A stretch of 59,384 bases of DNA from Gemmatimonadota bacterium (GCA_028874995.1 JAPPGM010000064.1:1-59384), one strand, 5' to 3'; shown: positions 49,792-58,970, counted from the first letter of the stretch. The notes: generated by a model from the letters alone, not told the origin. Numbers and translations: made by a program.

Positions 49792-49823
49792 AGGTGCTCG
49801 CGCGGGTTCATCCACGGAGCGCC
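49775..49823 (-). repeat. Dispersed intergenic repeat, copy 5 (partial)
   Basis: On the minus strand from 49823: GCTCCGTGGATGAACCCG, CGCGAGCACC, then a diverged tail with CTCCCGGGCAAGGGAGG. It matches the first half of copy 1 best. It provides the stop of the small truncated ORF before it and lies 111 bp upstream of the BCCT gene. Confidence 0.55.
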
Positions 49824-49933
49824 GGAAATGATCCGCTACGACGCCTGCGACCTCTTCGCGCGCAACGACGATCAGAACCCATCCTGGAAGGCGCAGTGCA
49901 CGAAGGCAGGATACTCTTGGTCGCAAGAAGGCC

Positions 49934-51529
49934 ATGAGCGACGCACGCCACCGGCGCGCCACGGCAAAGTCTGGGCTGTGGAAGGGACTGAATCCCACCA
50001 TGGCGCTGGCGGCCAAGGGCTTCGTCCTGGTGTTCGTCCTCGCTTCCATCCGGGCCGTGGACGCCGCGGGCGCCGCCTTCGAACGCATCCGCACCTGGAT
50101 CGAAGGGACGCTGGACTGGTTCTACATCGTAACCGTCTGTGCCTGCCTCTTCACCTGCCTGTTCCTGGCGTGCAGCCGGTTCGGAAGGATTCGGCTGGGC
50201 GACGACGCCTCCACGCCGGAATTCCGCACCTCCTCCTGGCTCGCCATGCTGTTCTCAGCGGGCGTGGGGATCGGACTCCTCTTCTTCTCGATTTCCGAAC
50301 CGCTCTTCTACTTCGACAACAGCCAGAGCGCGGGTTACCCGAACAACCCCCTGGCCGACCTCGCCGGGGCGGTGTCGCTGGACGAGGCGCGCGCCACCCA
50401 CGCCATGCGCGTCGTATTCTTCCACTGGGGCCTGCACGGCTGGGCCGTCTACGTCCTGGCCGGGCTGTGCCTGGCCTACTTCGGATTCCGCAAGAAGCTG
50501 CCGCTGACGCTTCGGTCCGCCCTGCATCCGCTCATCGGCGACCGGATCTACGGCCCCATCGGCGACGTCGTGGACCTGCTGGCGGTCTTCGGCGGGGTCT
50601 TCGGCATCGCGACCACGCTGGGGCTCGGGGTCAGCCAGATGGCCGCCGGACTCAACGTCCTGGCCGGCGTCGATCCGGGGCTCGTCACGCAGATCGCACT
50701 GATCGCGGCGATCTCGCTGGCGGGCACCCTGTCAGCCGTATCCGGCGTGAGGCGCGGGATCCGTATCCTGTCGGAGTGGAACATCGGCCTGAGCGTCATC
50801 CTGTTGGGCTGCTTCCTCGTCCTCGGCCCGGGCATGTGGCTCCTGGGATTCGTTGCCACCTCCTTCGGCGAATACCTGTGGCACGCACTGCCCATGGGAC
50901 TGTGGATCGCCGATGATCCGGGGCAGGCCGCGTGGCAGAACATCTGGACGATCTTCTATTGGGGATGGTGGATCTCCTGGGCGCCCTTCGTCGGCATGTT
51001 CATCGCGCGCATCTCGCGCGGGCGCACCGTGCGCGAATTCATCCTGGGCGTGCTGCTTGTTCCGACTGCCATGGGGCTGCTGTGGATCGGGATCTTCGGC
51101 GGGAATGCCATCCACCTGGAACTCGACGCGCCGGGCGGCGTCGGAACCGCCGGGATCATCGAGCTGGTGCGCGACGGCAACTACGAAGCCGCGCTCTACG
51201 GGACCATCGACCGGCTGAGTGACACCGGATGGCTGACCTGGGCCATGTCCGCCCTGGCGACTCTCCTGCTGTCGACGTGGTTCATCACCTCCTCGGACTC
51301 GGGCACGCTGGTCATCACCACGCTGCTGAGCATGGGCGACCCAAATCCCCCCCAGCGCTTCCGAATCGTCTGGGGACTTGGGATCGGGGTGGTGGCTGCC
51401 GTGCTGCTGCTCGCCGATGGGCTGCTGGCCCTGCAGACCGCCGCAATGGCCGCCGCTTTGCCGGTGAGCGTCGTGCTGTTGCTCATGATTGCCGGGTTGC
51501 TGAGGTCGCTGGCGCAGGACTATCGTTGA
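49934..51529 (+). CDS. BCCT-family transporter (betaine/choline/carnitine type)
   Basis: 531 aa with about 12 hydrophobic segments. Signatures: GVGIGLLFFSISEP after the third helix, HWGLHGWAVYVLAGL and the family hallmark GWWISWAPFVGMFIARISRG followed by RTVREF. Sodium- or proton-coupled uptake of a quaternary ammonium compatible solute is likely; the exact substrate cannot be read. ATG 49934 is preceded only by weak purines. It is followed two bases later by an unknown gene, which suggests functional pairing. Confidence 0.92.
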   Translation: MSDARHRRATAKSGLWKGLNPTMALAAKGFVLVFVLASIRAVDAAGAAFERIRTWIEGTLDWFYIVTVCACLFTCLFLACSRFGRIRLGDDASTPEFRTSSWLAMLFSAGVGIGLLFFSISEPLFYFDNSQSAGYPNNPLADLAGAVSLDEARATHAMRVVFFHWGLHGWAVYVLAGLCLAYFGFRKKLPLTLRSALHPLIGDRIYGPIGDVVDLLAVFGGVFGIATTLGLGVSQMAAGLNVLAGVDPGLVTQIALIAAISLAGTLSAVSGVRRGIRILSEWNIGLSVILLGCFLVLGPGMWLLGFVATSFGEYLWHALPMGLWIADDPGQAAWQNIWTIFYWGWWISWAPFVGMFIARISRGRTVREFILGVLLVPTAMGLLWIGIFGGNAIHLELDAPGGVGTAGIIELVRDGNYEAALYGTIDRLSDTGWLTWAMSALATLLLSTWFITSSDSGTLVITTLLSMGDPNPPQRFRIVWGLGIGVVAAVLLLADGLLALQTAAMAAALPVSVVLLLMIAGLLRSLAQDYR

Positions 51530-51531
51530 CC

Positions 51532-52026
51532 ATGACCACCCAGCACCGCCTGGCTCTACGGATCGGAAGCCACGCAATCCTCGTCCGCAAGCCCGGATTC
51601 CTGGCTGAAATCGCGCATGCCGACATCGATGCGGACAGATGCCATGTGGTGCCGGAAACCGTCCAGGTCGAGCTCGCCCCGGACCCCCGGGCGGTGCCCG
51701 TGCACCCCGTGTCCTTCATCGAGGGACCGGACACCCTCTGGCACATTCCGAGCGCCGAAGTGCAGGTCTATGGTGACACGCTGGAGATCAAGGGCTTCGC
51801 ACGGGTTTTCTGCGCGGGGGTTCGAGTCGTGGCCTTTCGCTCGGGCAGTGCACTGCACGTGCAGATCGAGCCATCCGACACCCGGCTGGAATCGTGCGCC
51901 AGCTCGCGACAGTTCGAAGCGAGATTCACACTGCCTCCTGAACGGACCGATCTCCTGGTGACGAATGGGTACTACTATCCTGTCGAGCTCTTCGATGGCC
52001 CGGTGCGACCGATCGCAGCGGGTTGA
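51532..52026 (+). CDS. Hypothetical protein downstream of BCCT transporter
   Basis: 164 aa from ATG 51532, two bases after the transporter stop. No signal peptide or membrane helix. The composition suggests beta-rich soluble folds (EVQVYGDTLEIKGFARVF, ALHVQIEPSDTRLES). No family is recognised. Tight linkage suggests a role with the transporter, such as osmolyte handling, but nothing in the sequence shows it. Confidence 0.55.
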   Translation: MTTQHRLALRIGSHAILVRKPGFLAEIAHADIDADRCHVVPETVQVELAPDPRAVPVHPVSFIEGPDTLWHIPSAEVQVYGDTLEIKGFARVFCAGVRVVAFRSGSALHVQIEPSDTRLESCASSRQFEARFTLPPERTDLLVTNGYYYPVELFDGPVRPIAAG

Positions 52027-52059
52027 ACCCGACTGAGGGCCTGCGCACGGCCGCGCCGA

Positions 52060-53049
52060 CTACCGGTATCCAGCCCTGATCAGCGCCTGCCGGATGAGCG
52101 GAGCCGCCTGGTCGACCGCTTCGTACGCGGCCACGTGGCCCAACCCGTCCAACTGGAAGAACTCGAAACCGAGTGCCTCGTAGTCGGATCGGGCACTCCG
52201 CACTCTCTCGGCGATTCGGGCGCCGGCGAAGACCTCCGCCATCAGCGAGTCCCGCGGACTCCCGTCGTCGGCGCCGACCCACACGATCCTGGGGCCGGGC
52301 AACGCACCGAACGCCGCGCGGTCGTCTCGCTGCTGTTCGATGAGGGCCTGCCGGCGCGATAACCAAGTCCCCCACTTGGTGAACTGCGACACGTCCGGAT
52401 CCTCCATTTGGGCGACGTAGCCGGCCGCAACGTAGCCGAGCCAGTAATCGTTGTTGCCAACGATGTGATAGCCTCCCACAAGAAGGCCCACCGCCCGTAC
52501 GCTGTAGGGCGCCATGAATGCCGCCATCCGCGCGGTTCCGGAATACCCGCCCAGCACGAACTCGCCGACTCCGGCCGCGTCCGCGACCCGGTGCAGGTCC
52601 GAAATCACGATTTCGACAGGGTAGTCGTCATACGCGGAAGGATCCCAGTCCGTCTGCCGGCCGGCCAGGTGTGCTTCCCAGGTCGCGCGTTCCATCGAAT
52701 CCGTTGCCTCGGCCAGAAGGCCCTTCTGGCCCAGCGTGATCACCCGGGGTTCGTGGACGACCACCCGATAGGCATCCGAGAGCGCATCGGCCAGTGCTCG
52801 ATTCTCGTCGGCGTGGCGTGCCAGGAAGATGATGCCCGGTCCGTGGCCCCACGCGTCGAACCAGAGATCGAAGCCGTCCTCGGCCCTGACAATGGAACCG
52901 CGAGCCTCGGCGGGAGGCGGGCCCGGAGCCTGGTCCGGCCGGCAGGCGACGGCCTGAATCGTAAGGATTACCGGGACCGCTGCCTGGGACAGTCGGCGCG
53001 ACCGCGCACCGAGGCGGCCCCTGGCGCGGCGCCCAACAGTCACGTTCAC
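52060..53049 (-). CDS. Alpha/beta-hydrolase-fold lipoprotein
   Basis: 329 aa. N-terminal lipoprotein-like signal (SQAAVPVILTIQAVAC), then an alpha/beta hydrolase: FDAWGHGPGIIFLARHADEN (oxyanion-side strand), nucleophile elbow FVLGGYSGTARMAAF and terminal His in LDGLGHVAAYEA. The elbow is G-Y-S-G-T, a variant of GxSxG. GTG 53049 follows AGGAGGGGAGGG. It is 30 bases after the porin gene in the same direction and could be its operon partner. The substrate is unknown. Confidence 0.78.
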   Translation of the reverse strand: MNVTVGRRARGRLGARSRRLSQAAVPVILTIQAVACRPDQAPGPPPAEARGSIVRAEDGFDLWFDAWGHGPGIIFLARHADENRALADALSDAYRVVVHEPRVITLGQKGLLAEATDSMERATWEAHLAGRQTDWDPSAYDDYPVEIVISDLHRVADAAGVGEFVLGGYSGTARMAAFMAPYSVRAVGLLVGGYHIVGNNDYWLGYVAAGYVAQMEDPDVSQFTKWGTWLSRRQALIEQQRDDRAAFGALPGPRIVWVGADDGSPRDSLMAEVFAGARIAERVRSARSDYEALGFEFFQLDGLGHVAAYEAVDQAAPLIRQALIRAGYR

Positions 53050-53079
53050 ACCCTCCCCTCCTGTGCCCGGGAGCCCTCC

Positions 53080-53808
53080 CTACGGGGACAGACTCAGCGC
53101 AAACACCAGAAATGCCCGGTTTCCGCTCTCGGAATCGGACGGATTCACGATGTACGAGACGCTGACCGGCGGTCTAAACGAGTCGGTGATGGGGAGTTCC
53201 GCGCTGCCGGTGATGCCCAGGTTCACGAGTGCGAAGCCCTCGGTCGCATAGAAGTCGCTCTCGCCGGAAACCGCGCCCGCGTGCAGGCCGAGTTCCACGT
53301 CCCCTGCAGTAAACGGCACGCTCGCTTCGAAGTAGATCGGCTTGTCGTCGTCCAGCACCATTCCCGCGTAGAGCGACACGGGGAAGGTCTCCGAGCCGGA
53401 CACGGCCACCGAGACTTCCCGGGTGTGGGCGTCGGCGTCGCGGTATTTCGCGGCGCGCGGGCCGGGGAAGTAGTAGTCCGTGAATCCCGCTGCGAAGCTG
53501 GCGCCCGAAGCGGTTTCATAGGTGTAGGTGGCCCACAGGTCGTTCTCGTTGGATCCGGCCCCCGACGCGCTGATCGAATAGGACCCCCAGGCGCCGAATT
53601 CGAGTCCCCCGAGGCTGATGGTGAGTCCGGGCTGGACCGACATGGACTCTCCGAAGTCGAGACCACGCCAGACGTAGCGGCTGACGATGTCGGCTCCGAT
53701 GGAGGCGGACTGGGCGAAGACGGGGCCCGCGAGGACCGCGGATGCGATGAGAGTGGCGGCCGAAAGGGCAAGAGGGCGAGGGACGGGTCGGACAACTGGA
53801 TGCGTCAT
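53080..53808 (-). CDS. TorF-family putative porin
   Basis: 242 aa from ATG 53808, with AAGGAG eight bases upstream. Signal peptide RPLALSAATLIASAVLAGPVFAQ, then the family signature IVSRYVWRGLDFGESMSVQP and a series of amphipathic strands ending in FLVFALSLSP. It forms an outer-membrane barrel, probably for small solutes. It follows the transglutaminase-like gene by 71 bases, within the amt run. The earlier in-frame start (53943) adds residues with no signal. Confidence 0.8.
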   Translation of the reverse strand: MTHPVVRPVPRPLALSAATLIASAVLAGPVFAQSASIGADIVSRYVWRGLDFGESMSVQPGLTISLGGLEFGAWGSYSISASGAGSNENDLWATYTYETASGASFAAGFTDYYFPGPRAAKYRDADAHTREVSVAVSGSETFPVSLYAGMVLDDDKPIYFEASVPFTAGDVELGLHAGAVSGESDFYATEGFALVNLGITGSAELPITDSFRPPVSVSYIVNPSDSESGNRAFLVFALSLSP

Positions 53809-53879
53809 TGGGAGGCTCCTTTCGCTGAGCTGGCTGGTGGGGCAATGATCGAACATCGATCTCGTTCGTAACAAATCCG

Positions 53880-54743
53880 TTATGGTTTCGGGTCCTTCTG
53901 GCGGGTAACAGTCACTTCGGGTGTCAGCACCGACTGCGCCCATCCCTGGTAGACGCCGCGGGTGGGGGGTACATCAGCGTAGTCCCGGCCGACCGCCACG
54001 CGAATGTGGCGTTCGTCGTCGCCGCCGTCATTCGTCGGATCCAGCCCGGTCCATCCCAGGTCGGGGAACCAGCACTCCACCCATGCGTGACTCGCGGCCG
54101 GGGCGGCCCCGTCGGCGTCGGGGCCCAGGTAACCCGACACGTACCGGCACGGAACGCCCCAGATCCGCATGATCGCGGCCATGACGTGGGCGTAGTCCTG
54201 GCATACCCCGCGTCCGGTGTCGAGGATTCTCTCGATCGGCGAATCGGCCTCCGTGCTGCCGGGCGCGTAGTCGAAGGCGGTATGAAGCGAGGTACTCAAT
54301 TCGAGCGCGCTCGCAAGGGGGTCGTCCCCCGGCTCAAGGCCGTGGGTGCGCATGAATCGGCCGAGGGTGGGGGAGGGGCGGACAAAGCGGCTGGGCTGCA
54401 GCATCAGCCAAAGCTCGGGATCGCGAACACCCCGTTCGAGCCGCTTCCATCCGCCGGAGCCCAGGCTGTCCGGCAGATCCCGTGGAGGATCGGACTCGAC
54501 GGTGGAACGGGCACGCATGACCAGCCGCCCATGCGGGCTGGGACGGTCCAGGAAATGTCCCCTGTTGTTGAAAGGACCGTCGAAGGCGAAGACCGGTCCG
54601 TCCGGGTCGGTCTCGATCGAGAAGTCGAGCAGCACCTGCCGACGGTCCTGCAGAGGCTGCACATACAGGGTCATGACCGAAGAATGCACCGGCGCGCTGT
54701 AGCGGAAGCCCAGCGTGTGCTCGATCGCGTGCCGGGTGATCAC
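53880..54743 (-). CDS. Transglutaminase-like cysteine peptidase
   Basis: 287 aa. N-terminal beta domain (TLGFRYSAPVHSSVMTLYVQP) and the transglutaminase core with Cys-His-Asp: GRGVCQDYAHVM, ASHAWVECWFPDLGW and GLDPTND. Such proteins act as peptidases or amidases rather than cross-linkers in bacteria. Cytoplasmic, since no signal peptide is seen. GTG 54743 overlaps the alpha-E stop, showing tight coupling with the ATP-grasp/alpha-E pair, a known gene partnership. Confidence 0.9.
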   Translation of the reverse strand: MITRHAIEHTLGFRYSAPVHSSVMTLYVQPLQDRRQVLLDFSIETDPDGPVFAFDGPFNNRGHFLDRPSPHGRLVMRARSTVESDPPRDLPDSLGSGGWKRLERGVRDPELWLMLQPSRFVRPSPTLGRFMRTHGLEPGDDPLASALELSTSLHTAFDYAPGSTEADSPIERILDTGRGVCQDYAHVMAAIMRIWGVPCRYVSGYLGPDADGAAPAASHAWVECWFPDLGWTGLDPTNDGGDDERHIRVAVGRDYADVPPTRGVYQGWAQSVLTPEVTVTRQKDPKP

Positions 54744-55729
54744 GTCGGAAGTCCTTCCTCGACGGGGTAGTCGACGTAGGCGGCCATCACGCGGTCGTGC
54801 AGAGCCTGGCCGTCCTGGGCCAGCCGTTCGAACAGGCCGGATTCCCTTCCTTCACCGGGCCCAGGGGAGTTCGGGCCTCCAGCGTCCGCCTCCAGGACGG
54901 CGGCCAGCCGCAACGCCACTCGGTGCGGAGGTGCCAGCGGATGCCGGTTGCCCAGAGGGTCGATGCCCACGAGCAGGTTTTCGATCCTGTACAGGGCGAA
55001 GCGGAGGGAGCGGGGCACTTCCGGGTCGCGGATCATCAGGTCCAGCACCTCGCCGCGGTGAACCGTCATGGTGAAGCGCCGGCAGTACAACTCGTACGCA
55101 CCGCATACCCGCAACAGGTCGGCCCAGGTGAGCGCGGGCTGCCGTTTCGGCGCGCAGCCGATCCGGTCCCAGCTGTCGAGCAGCGAAGTCTGATGCTGAA
55201 AGCGCTCCACGAACCGGCCAAGCTCCAGAAACCGCCAGGAGTCGTCGCGCGGCATGACGGCGTCCACCACGCCCGCCAGCAGGCGCAACCGATCGATTCC
55301 CTCGGCAACGAGCTCGACCGGCCGGATTTTCCAGGCGCCGGGAAAATCGCAGTCCCGGATCCACAGGTAGCCCCGGTTCAGGCAGGTCCACACGCGCAAT
55401 GGCAGCTGGGGACGCAACTGGCTTGCGTTCGCTCGCGCCGCCCGCCAGCACGAGATCATCGAGTCCGGAACGGTTTCGTCCTCGACCAGGGTGCCGGCGA
55501 GAGTATAAGCATCGGCGATCAGGAAGGCCTCGGCCTCGTCGGCGTCCTCGGGCGTGTCCGGGACGGACTGGCCGAGCGTCCGGTAGAGCACCCTCCAGCC
55601 GAGTGCCAGTTCGTCGGCGGGCGTATCCACCAGTCCGGTGAGCTGGTGGCGCAGCAGCCGCGCGGTTTGCTCGGTACGCTCGATATAGCGGCCCATCCAG
55701 TAGAAGTCCCCCGCCTCGCGTGCGAGCAT
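54740..55729 (-). CDS. Alpha-E domain protein
   Basis: 329 aa, all helical. The opening MLAREAGDFYWMGRYIERTE is the family hallmark (LAR.A...YW.GRY.ER), with CWRAARANASQLR and FLELGRFVERFQHQTSLLDS further on. Alpha-E proteins have no known activity and are found with circularly permuted ATP-grasp ligases and transglutaminase-like peptidases, where a peptide-tag or small-peptide synthesis role was proposed. ATG 55729 is 21 bases after the ATP-grasp gene. Confidence 0.9.
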   Translation of the reverse strand: MLAREAGDFYWMGRYIERTEQTARLLRHQLTGLVDTPADELALGWRVLYRTLGQSVPDTPEDADEAEAFLIADAYTLAGTLVEDETVPDSMISCWRAARANASQLRPQLPLRVWTCLNRGYLWIRDCDFPGAWKIRPVELVAEGIDRLRLLAGVVDAVMPRDDSWRFLELGRFVERFQHQTSLLDSWDRIGCAPKRQPALTWADLLRVCGAYELYCRRFTMTVHRGEVLDLMIRDPEVPRSLRFALYRIENLLVGIDPLGNRHPLAPPHRVALRLAAVLEADAGGPNSPGPGEGRESGLFERLAQDGQALHDRVMAAYVDYPVEEGLPT

Positions 55730-55750
55730 GTTCGCGTCCCTCTCCCCTCG

Positions 55751-57256
55751 TCAGTCCCGCAGGACCCAGAGGTCCTTGCAACCTCCGCCCTGGCTGGAGT
55801 TCACGACCAGATTGCCCCTCTGCAGCGCCACCCGGCAGAGTCCCCCCGGCACCACATTCTGCCCGTCGCGTCCGTGCAGGGTGAAGGGACGCACGTCGAC
55901 GTGGCGGGGCTGGAGACTCCCTTCCACGAAACAGCTCGCCCGCGAAAGGTCCAGAACCGGCTGGGCGATGAAGTTCGCTGGGTCGGCGCGCAGCCGGTCG
56001 GCATACTCCTCGCGTTCGCGCGCCGTCGACTGGGGTCCGACCAGCATTCCGTAGCCGCCGGAGCCGCCCACCTCCTTGACCACCAGGTCCTGCAGGTTGT
56101 CCAGGGTATGCGCGAGGCCGTCGCGGCTGCGGCAGAGGTGGGTCTCGACGTTGGCCAGGATCGGCTCCTCGCCAAGGAAGTAGCGGATGATGTCGGGTAT
56201 GAAGACGTAGACCGCCTTGTCGTCCGCGACGCCGGTGCCGGGAGCGTTGGCCAGAACCACGTTGCCCGCGCGGTATGCGTGGAACAGTCCCGCGGCTCCC
56301 AGCGCCGAGTCCCCGCGGAAGGTGACCGGATCGGTGAAGTCGTCGTCGATGCGGCGGTAGATGACGTCGATGCGCCGCAGACCCGAAGAGGTGCGCGCGT
56401 AGAGGTTGGCGTTGTGAACCACCAGGTCTCGTCCCTCGACGAGATCGGCCCCCATCTGGCCCGCAAGGAAGGCGTGTTCGTAGTACGCCGAGTTGTACCG
56501 GCCCGGCGTGAGAACCGCCACCCGCGGGGTGCCCGCCCGCGAACTCAGCGACACGAGCGTGGAGTAGAGGCGTTCGGGGTAGGTTGAAACCTCGCGGACC
56601 CGGTGTTCGCGGTACAGTGTGGGTAGTGCCCGTTTGGTGGCCTCGCGGCAGGCAAGCATGTAGGAGACGCCGGAAGGGACGCGCATGTTGTCCTCCAGCA
56701 CGGCGAACCCGGCGTTGGTGCGCACGATGTCGGTACCGCCGACCGCAACGTAGACGTCGTGCGGCACCTTCACACCGCGCATCTCGACCCGGTACTGGGG
56801 ACAACCGAGCACCAGGTCGGCGGGCACCACGCCGTCCCGCAACGATCTCCCCTCGTTGTAGATGTCCTTCAGAAAGAGGTTCACGGCCCGCAGACGCTGC
56901 CCGATCCCGTCCTCGATGTGTTGCCACTCGTCGGACGTGAGGATGCGCGGGATGCAGTCGATGGGGATGATGTGCTCCGACACCTCCTGCTTGCCGAGCA
57001 CCGTGAAGGTGATGCCTTCGTGAATGAAACGGCGGTGCACGCTGTCCTGCACTCTGGCCAGTTCCTCGGCCGGCACTCGATCGAGGAATTTGCCCAACCG
57101 GCGGCAGACGGTCCGGGGGACGCCGTCCGCCCGGAACATTTCGTCGAAGAAGCGCGGATCCAGATCGTACTGCGAAAACGCCCCCGACCCGGCGGTGCCG
57201 ACAACTTCCCGACTGTTGCCGGCACCGCCCGTGGAGGTGGCGTCAGAGGCGTTCAA
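55751..57256 (-). CDS. Circularly permuted ATP-grasp ligase (type 2)
   Basis: About 501 aa from TTG 57256; the frame is open to 57379 but that part overlaps amt and has no homology. Signatures: YDLDPRFFDEMF at the N-terminus, RFIHEGITFTVLGKQEVSEH, VLEDNMRVPSGVSYML, LANVETHLC and the ATP-binding VVKEVGGSGGYGMLVGP. ATP-grasp enzymes ligate a carboxylate to an amine. It is the first of the peptide-ligase, alpha-E and transglutaminase trio, and lies 13 bases after amt. The product is unknown; a glutamine- or ammonia-linked peptide is an inference from the neighbour. Confidence 0.9.
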   Translation of the reverse strand: MNASDATSTGGAGNSREVVGTAGSGAFSQYDLDPRFFDEMFRADGVPRTVCRRLGKFLDRVPAEELARVQDSVHRRFIHEGITFTVLGKQEVSEHIIPIDCIPRILTSDEWQHIEDGIGQRLRAVNLFLKDIYNEGRSLRDGVVPADLVLGCPQYRVEMRGVKVPHDVYVAVGGTDIVRTNAGFAVLEDNMRVPSGVSYMLACREATKRALPTLYREHRVREVSTYPERLYSTLVSLSSRAGTPRVAVLTPGRYNSAYYEHAFLAGQMGADLVEGRDLVVHNANLYARTSSGLRRIDVIYRRIDDDFTDPVTFRGDSALGAAGLFHAYRAGNVVLANAPGTGVADDKAVYVFIPDIIRYFLGEEPILANVETHLCRSRDGLAHTLDNLQDLVVKEVGGSGGYGMLVGPQSTAREREEYADRLRADPANFIAQPVLDLSRASCFVEGSLQPRHVDVRPFTLHGRDGQNVVPGGLCRVALQRGNLVVNSSQGGGCKDLWVLRD

Positions 57257-57269
57257 GGGCTCTCCGGGC

Positions 57270-58694
57270 TCAGTCCGGATCGCGGAAGTCGCCGCCGTCG
57301 TCGGGGTCCACCATGAGGACGAATTCGGGGTAGGCATCGATCCCGAGTTCGGCCGAATCCTGTCCGATCTCCTCGACATTCCGGGAGACCCTGACGCCCA
57401 TCGTCTTCTCCAGCACGGTCCACACGATGAACGACACGACGAAGACGAAGGCGCCGACGCTCACCACGCCGATCAGTTGCGGCACGAATTCGGCCCCGGC
57501 CGCGATGCTGGCCGCCAGGGTACCCCACACCCCGGCGAAGAGGTGCGCGGGGACCGCTCCGACCACGTCATCGATCCGGTAGCGTTCCAGGACCTTCAGC
57601 CCGAGCGTACAGACCAGCGCGCCCACCGCGCCGATCACGATGGCCCACCTGCCGTCCAGGATGTTCGGTCCCGCCGTGATCGCCACCAGTCCCGCGATGG
57701 CTCCGTTGAGCCCGGCAAAGAGATCGGTACGTCCCAGGATCGGCTTGGAGACCAGGATCGCGGTGATCACGCCGGCCGCCGCGGCCAGGTTGGTGTTGAC
57801 GAGCACGTTGCTCATCCCCACCGCGTCCGCCGCGCTGCCCAGGGCCAGCTGAGAGCCCCCGTTGAACCCGAACCACCCGAGCCACAGGATGAACACGCCG
57901 AGGGTTACCGCCGGGATGTTCGAAGGCGGCGTCAGCTTCACGGAACCGTCCTTGCGGAACTTGCCCCACCGTGGTCCGACGACGAGAGCACCCGCGAGCG
58001 CGGCCCAGCCCCCGGTCGAGTGCACGATCGTGGAGCCGGCGAAGTCGGTGAAGCCCAGCTCGTGGAGCCATCCCTGGCCCCAGGTCCAGGCGCCTACGAC
58101 GGGGTAGATGAATGCCGTGAGGATCGCGGTGAAGACGAAGAAGGCCCAGAGATTGACCCGCTCGGCCAGTGCGCCGGAGACGATCGAGGCCGTGGTCGCC
58201 ACGAATACCATCTGGAAGAACCAGTCCGAGGTGACGGCATAGCCGTTCTCGACGACCGCGGCGGCAGCGCCCTCGTTACCGCCCAGCAGCGCGGCCTCGT
58301 CGGCCGAGGGCCCGTAGAACCAGTCCAGCGCGCCGATGATCCCGCCGCCCACGTCGGTGTACATGAGACCGTAACCGACGATGTAGTAGGTCAGTCCCGC
58401 GATCGAGTAGAGTCCGATGTTCTTCAGGCAGATGACCGACGCGTTCTTGGACCGTACCGAGCCCGACTCCAGCATCGTGAAGCCCGCGCACATCCACATG
58501 ACGAGCGCGCCCCAGATGAGGAACGAAAAGGTGTTGAGGACGAACGCCGTGTCCTGTACCGCGTCCTGCACGGCGGCCGCCACGCCCGTCGGCGCGGCGA
58601 GCACGCCGGCGAGGGCGAGGATACCGGCAAGTAGCGCGGTACCGCCGGAACGGAGAAGGCGAGGGGATCCTTGGGTGAAGGTGGGTGCTCTCAT
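57270..58694 (-). CDS. amt: Ammonium transporter (Amt)
   Basis: 474 aa from ATG 58694; ATG 58706 is an alternative. Signal-like N-terminus (GGTALLAGILALAGVLAAP) then 11 membrane spans. FSFLIWGALVMWMCAGFTMLE, the Phe-gate region SDWFFQMVFVATTASIVSG, twin-His segments STIVHSTGGWAALAG and DDVVGAVPAHLFAGVWG, and GWFGFNGGSQLAL identify Amt/Mep. A short C-terminal tail follows. There is no glnK next to it. GGGAGAG lies just before the start. Heads the six-gene minus-strand run. Confidence 0.95.
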   Translation of the reverse strand: MRAPTFTQGSPRLLRSGGTALLAGILALAGVLAAPTGVAAAVQDAVQDTAFVLNTFSFLIWGALVMWMCAGFTMLESGSVRSKNASVICLKNIGLYSIAGLTYYIVGYGLMYTDVGGGIIGALDWFYGPSADEAALLGGNEGAAAAVVENGYAVTSDWFFQMVFVATTASIVSGALAERVNLWAFFVFTAILTAFIYPVVGAWTWGQGWLHELGFTDFAGSTIVHSTGGWAALAGALVVGPRWGKFRKDGSVKLTPPSNIPAVTLGVFILWLGWFGFNGGSQLALGSAADAVGMSNVLVNTNLAAAAGVITAILVSKPILGRTDLFAGLNGAIAGLVAITAGPNILDGRWAIVIGAVGALVCTLGLKVLERYRIDDVVGAVPAHLFAGVWGTLAASIAAGAEFVPQLIGVVSVGAFVFVVSFIVWTVLEKTMGVRVSRNVEEIGQDSAELGIDAYPEFVLMVDPDDGGDFRDPD

Positions 58695-58867
58695 TTGCTC
58701 TCCCATCAGTTGGGGGCATACCTTTGGCCCGGCATTTCTCGGCCAATCGTCCATGGGGGGTCAACATACGGCCCTGGTGCCCGTCCGCAAGTGTAGCGGA
58801 GACTTACGGCACACGACCGGAACCGCCGGATGGACGCAACCCGCGATGGCCGTTTGGGGAAGGATGG

Positions 58868-58891
58868 AAAACCGCCTTGCGGCGCGGCGGT
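58868..58891 (-). terminator. Rho-independent terminator candidate (minus strand)
   Basis: On the minus strand ACCGCC (58891-58886) pairs with GGCGGT (58876-58871) around a 9-nt loop and is followed by TTTCC. It would end transcription of the STAS gene before amt. Confidence 0.5.
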
Positions 58892-58970
58892 CAACCGAAA
58901 AACCGGGATATGACAAAACAGGCCGACCCACACTGGATGGATCGGCTACAGCGGTCTCCCCGCCCCTTGG

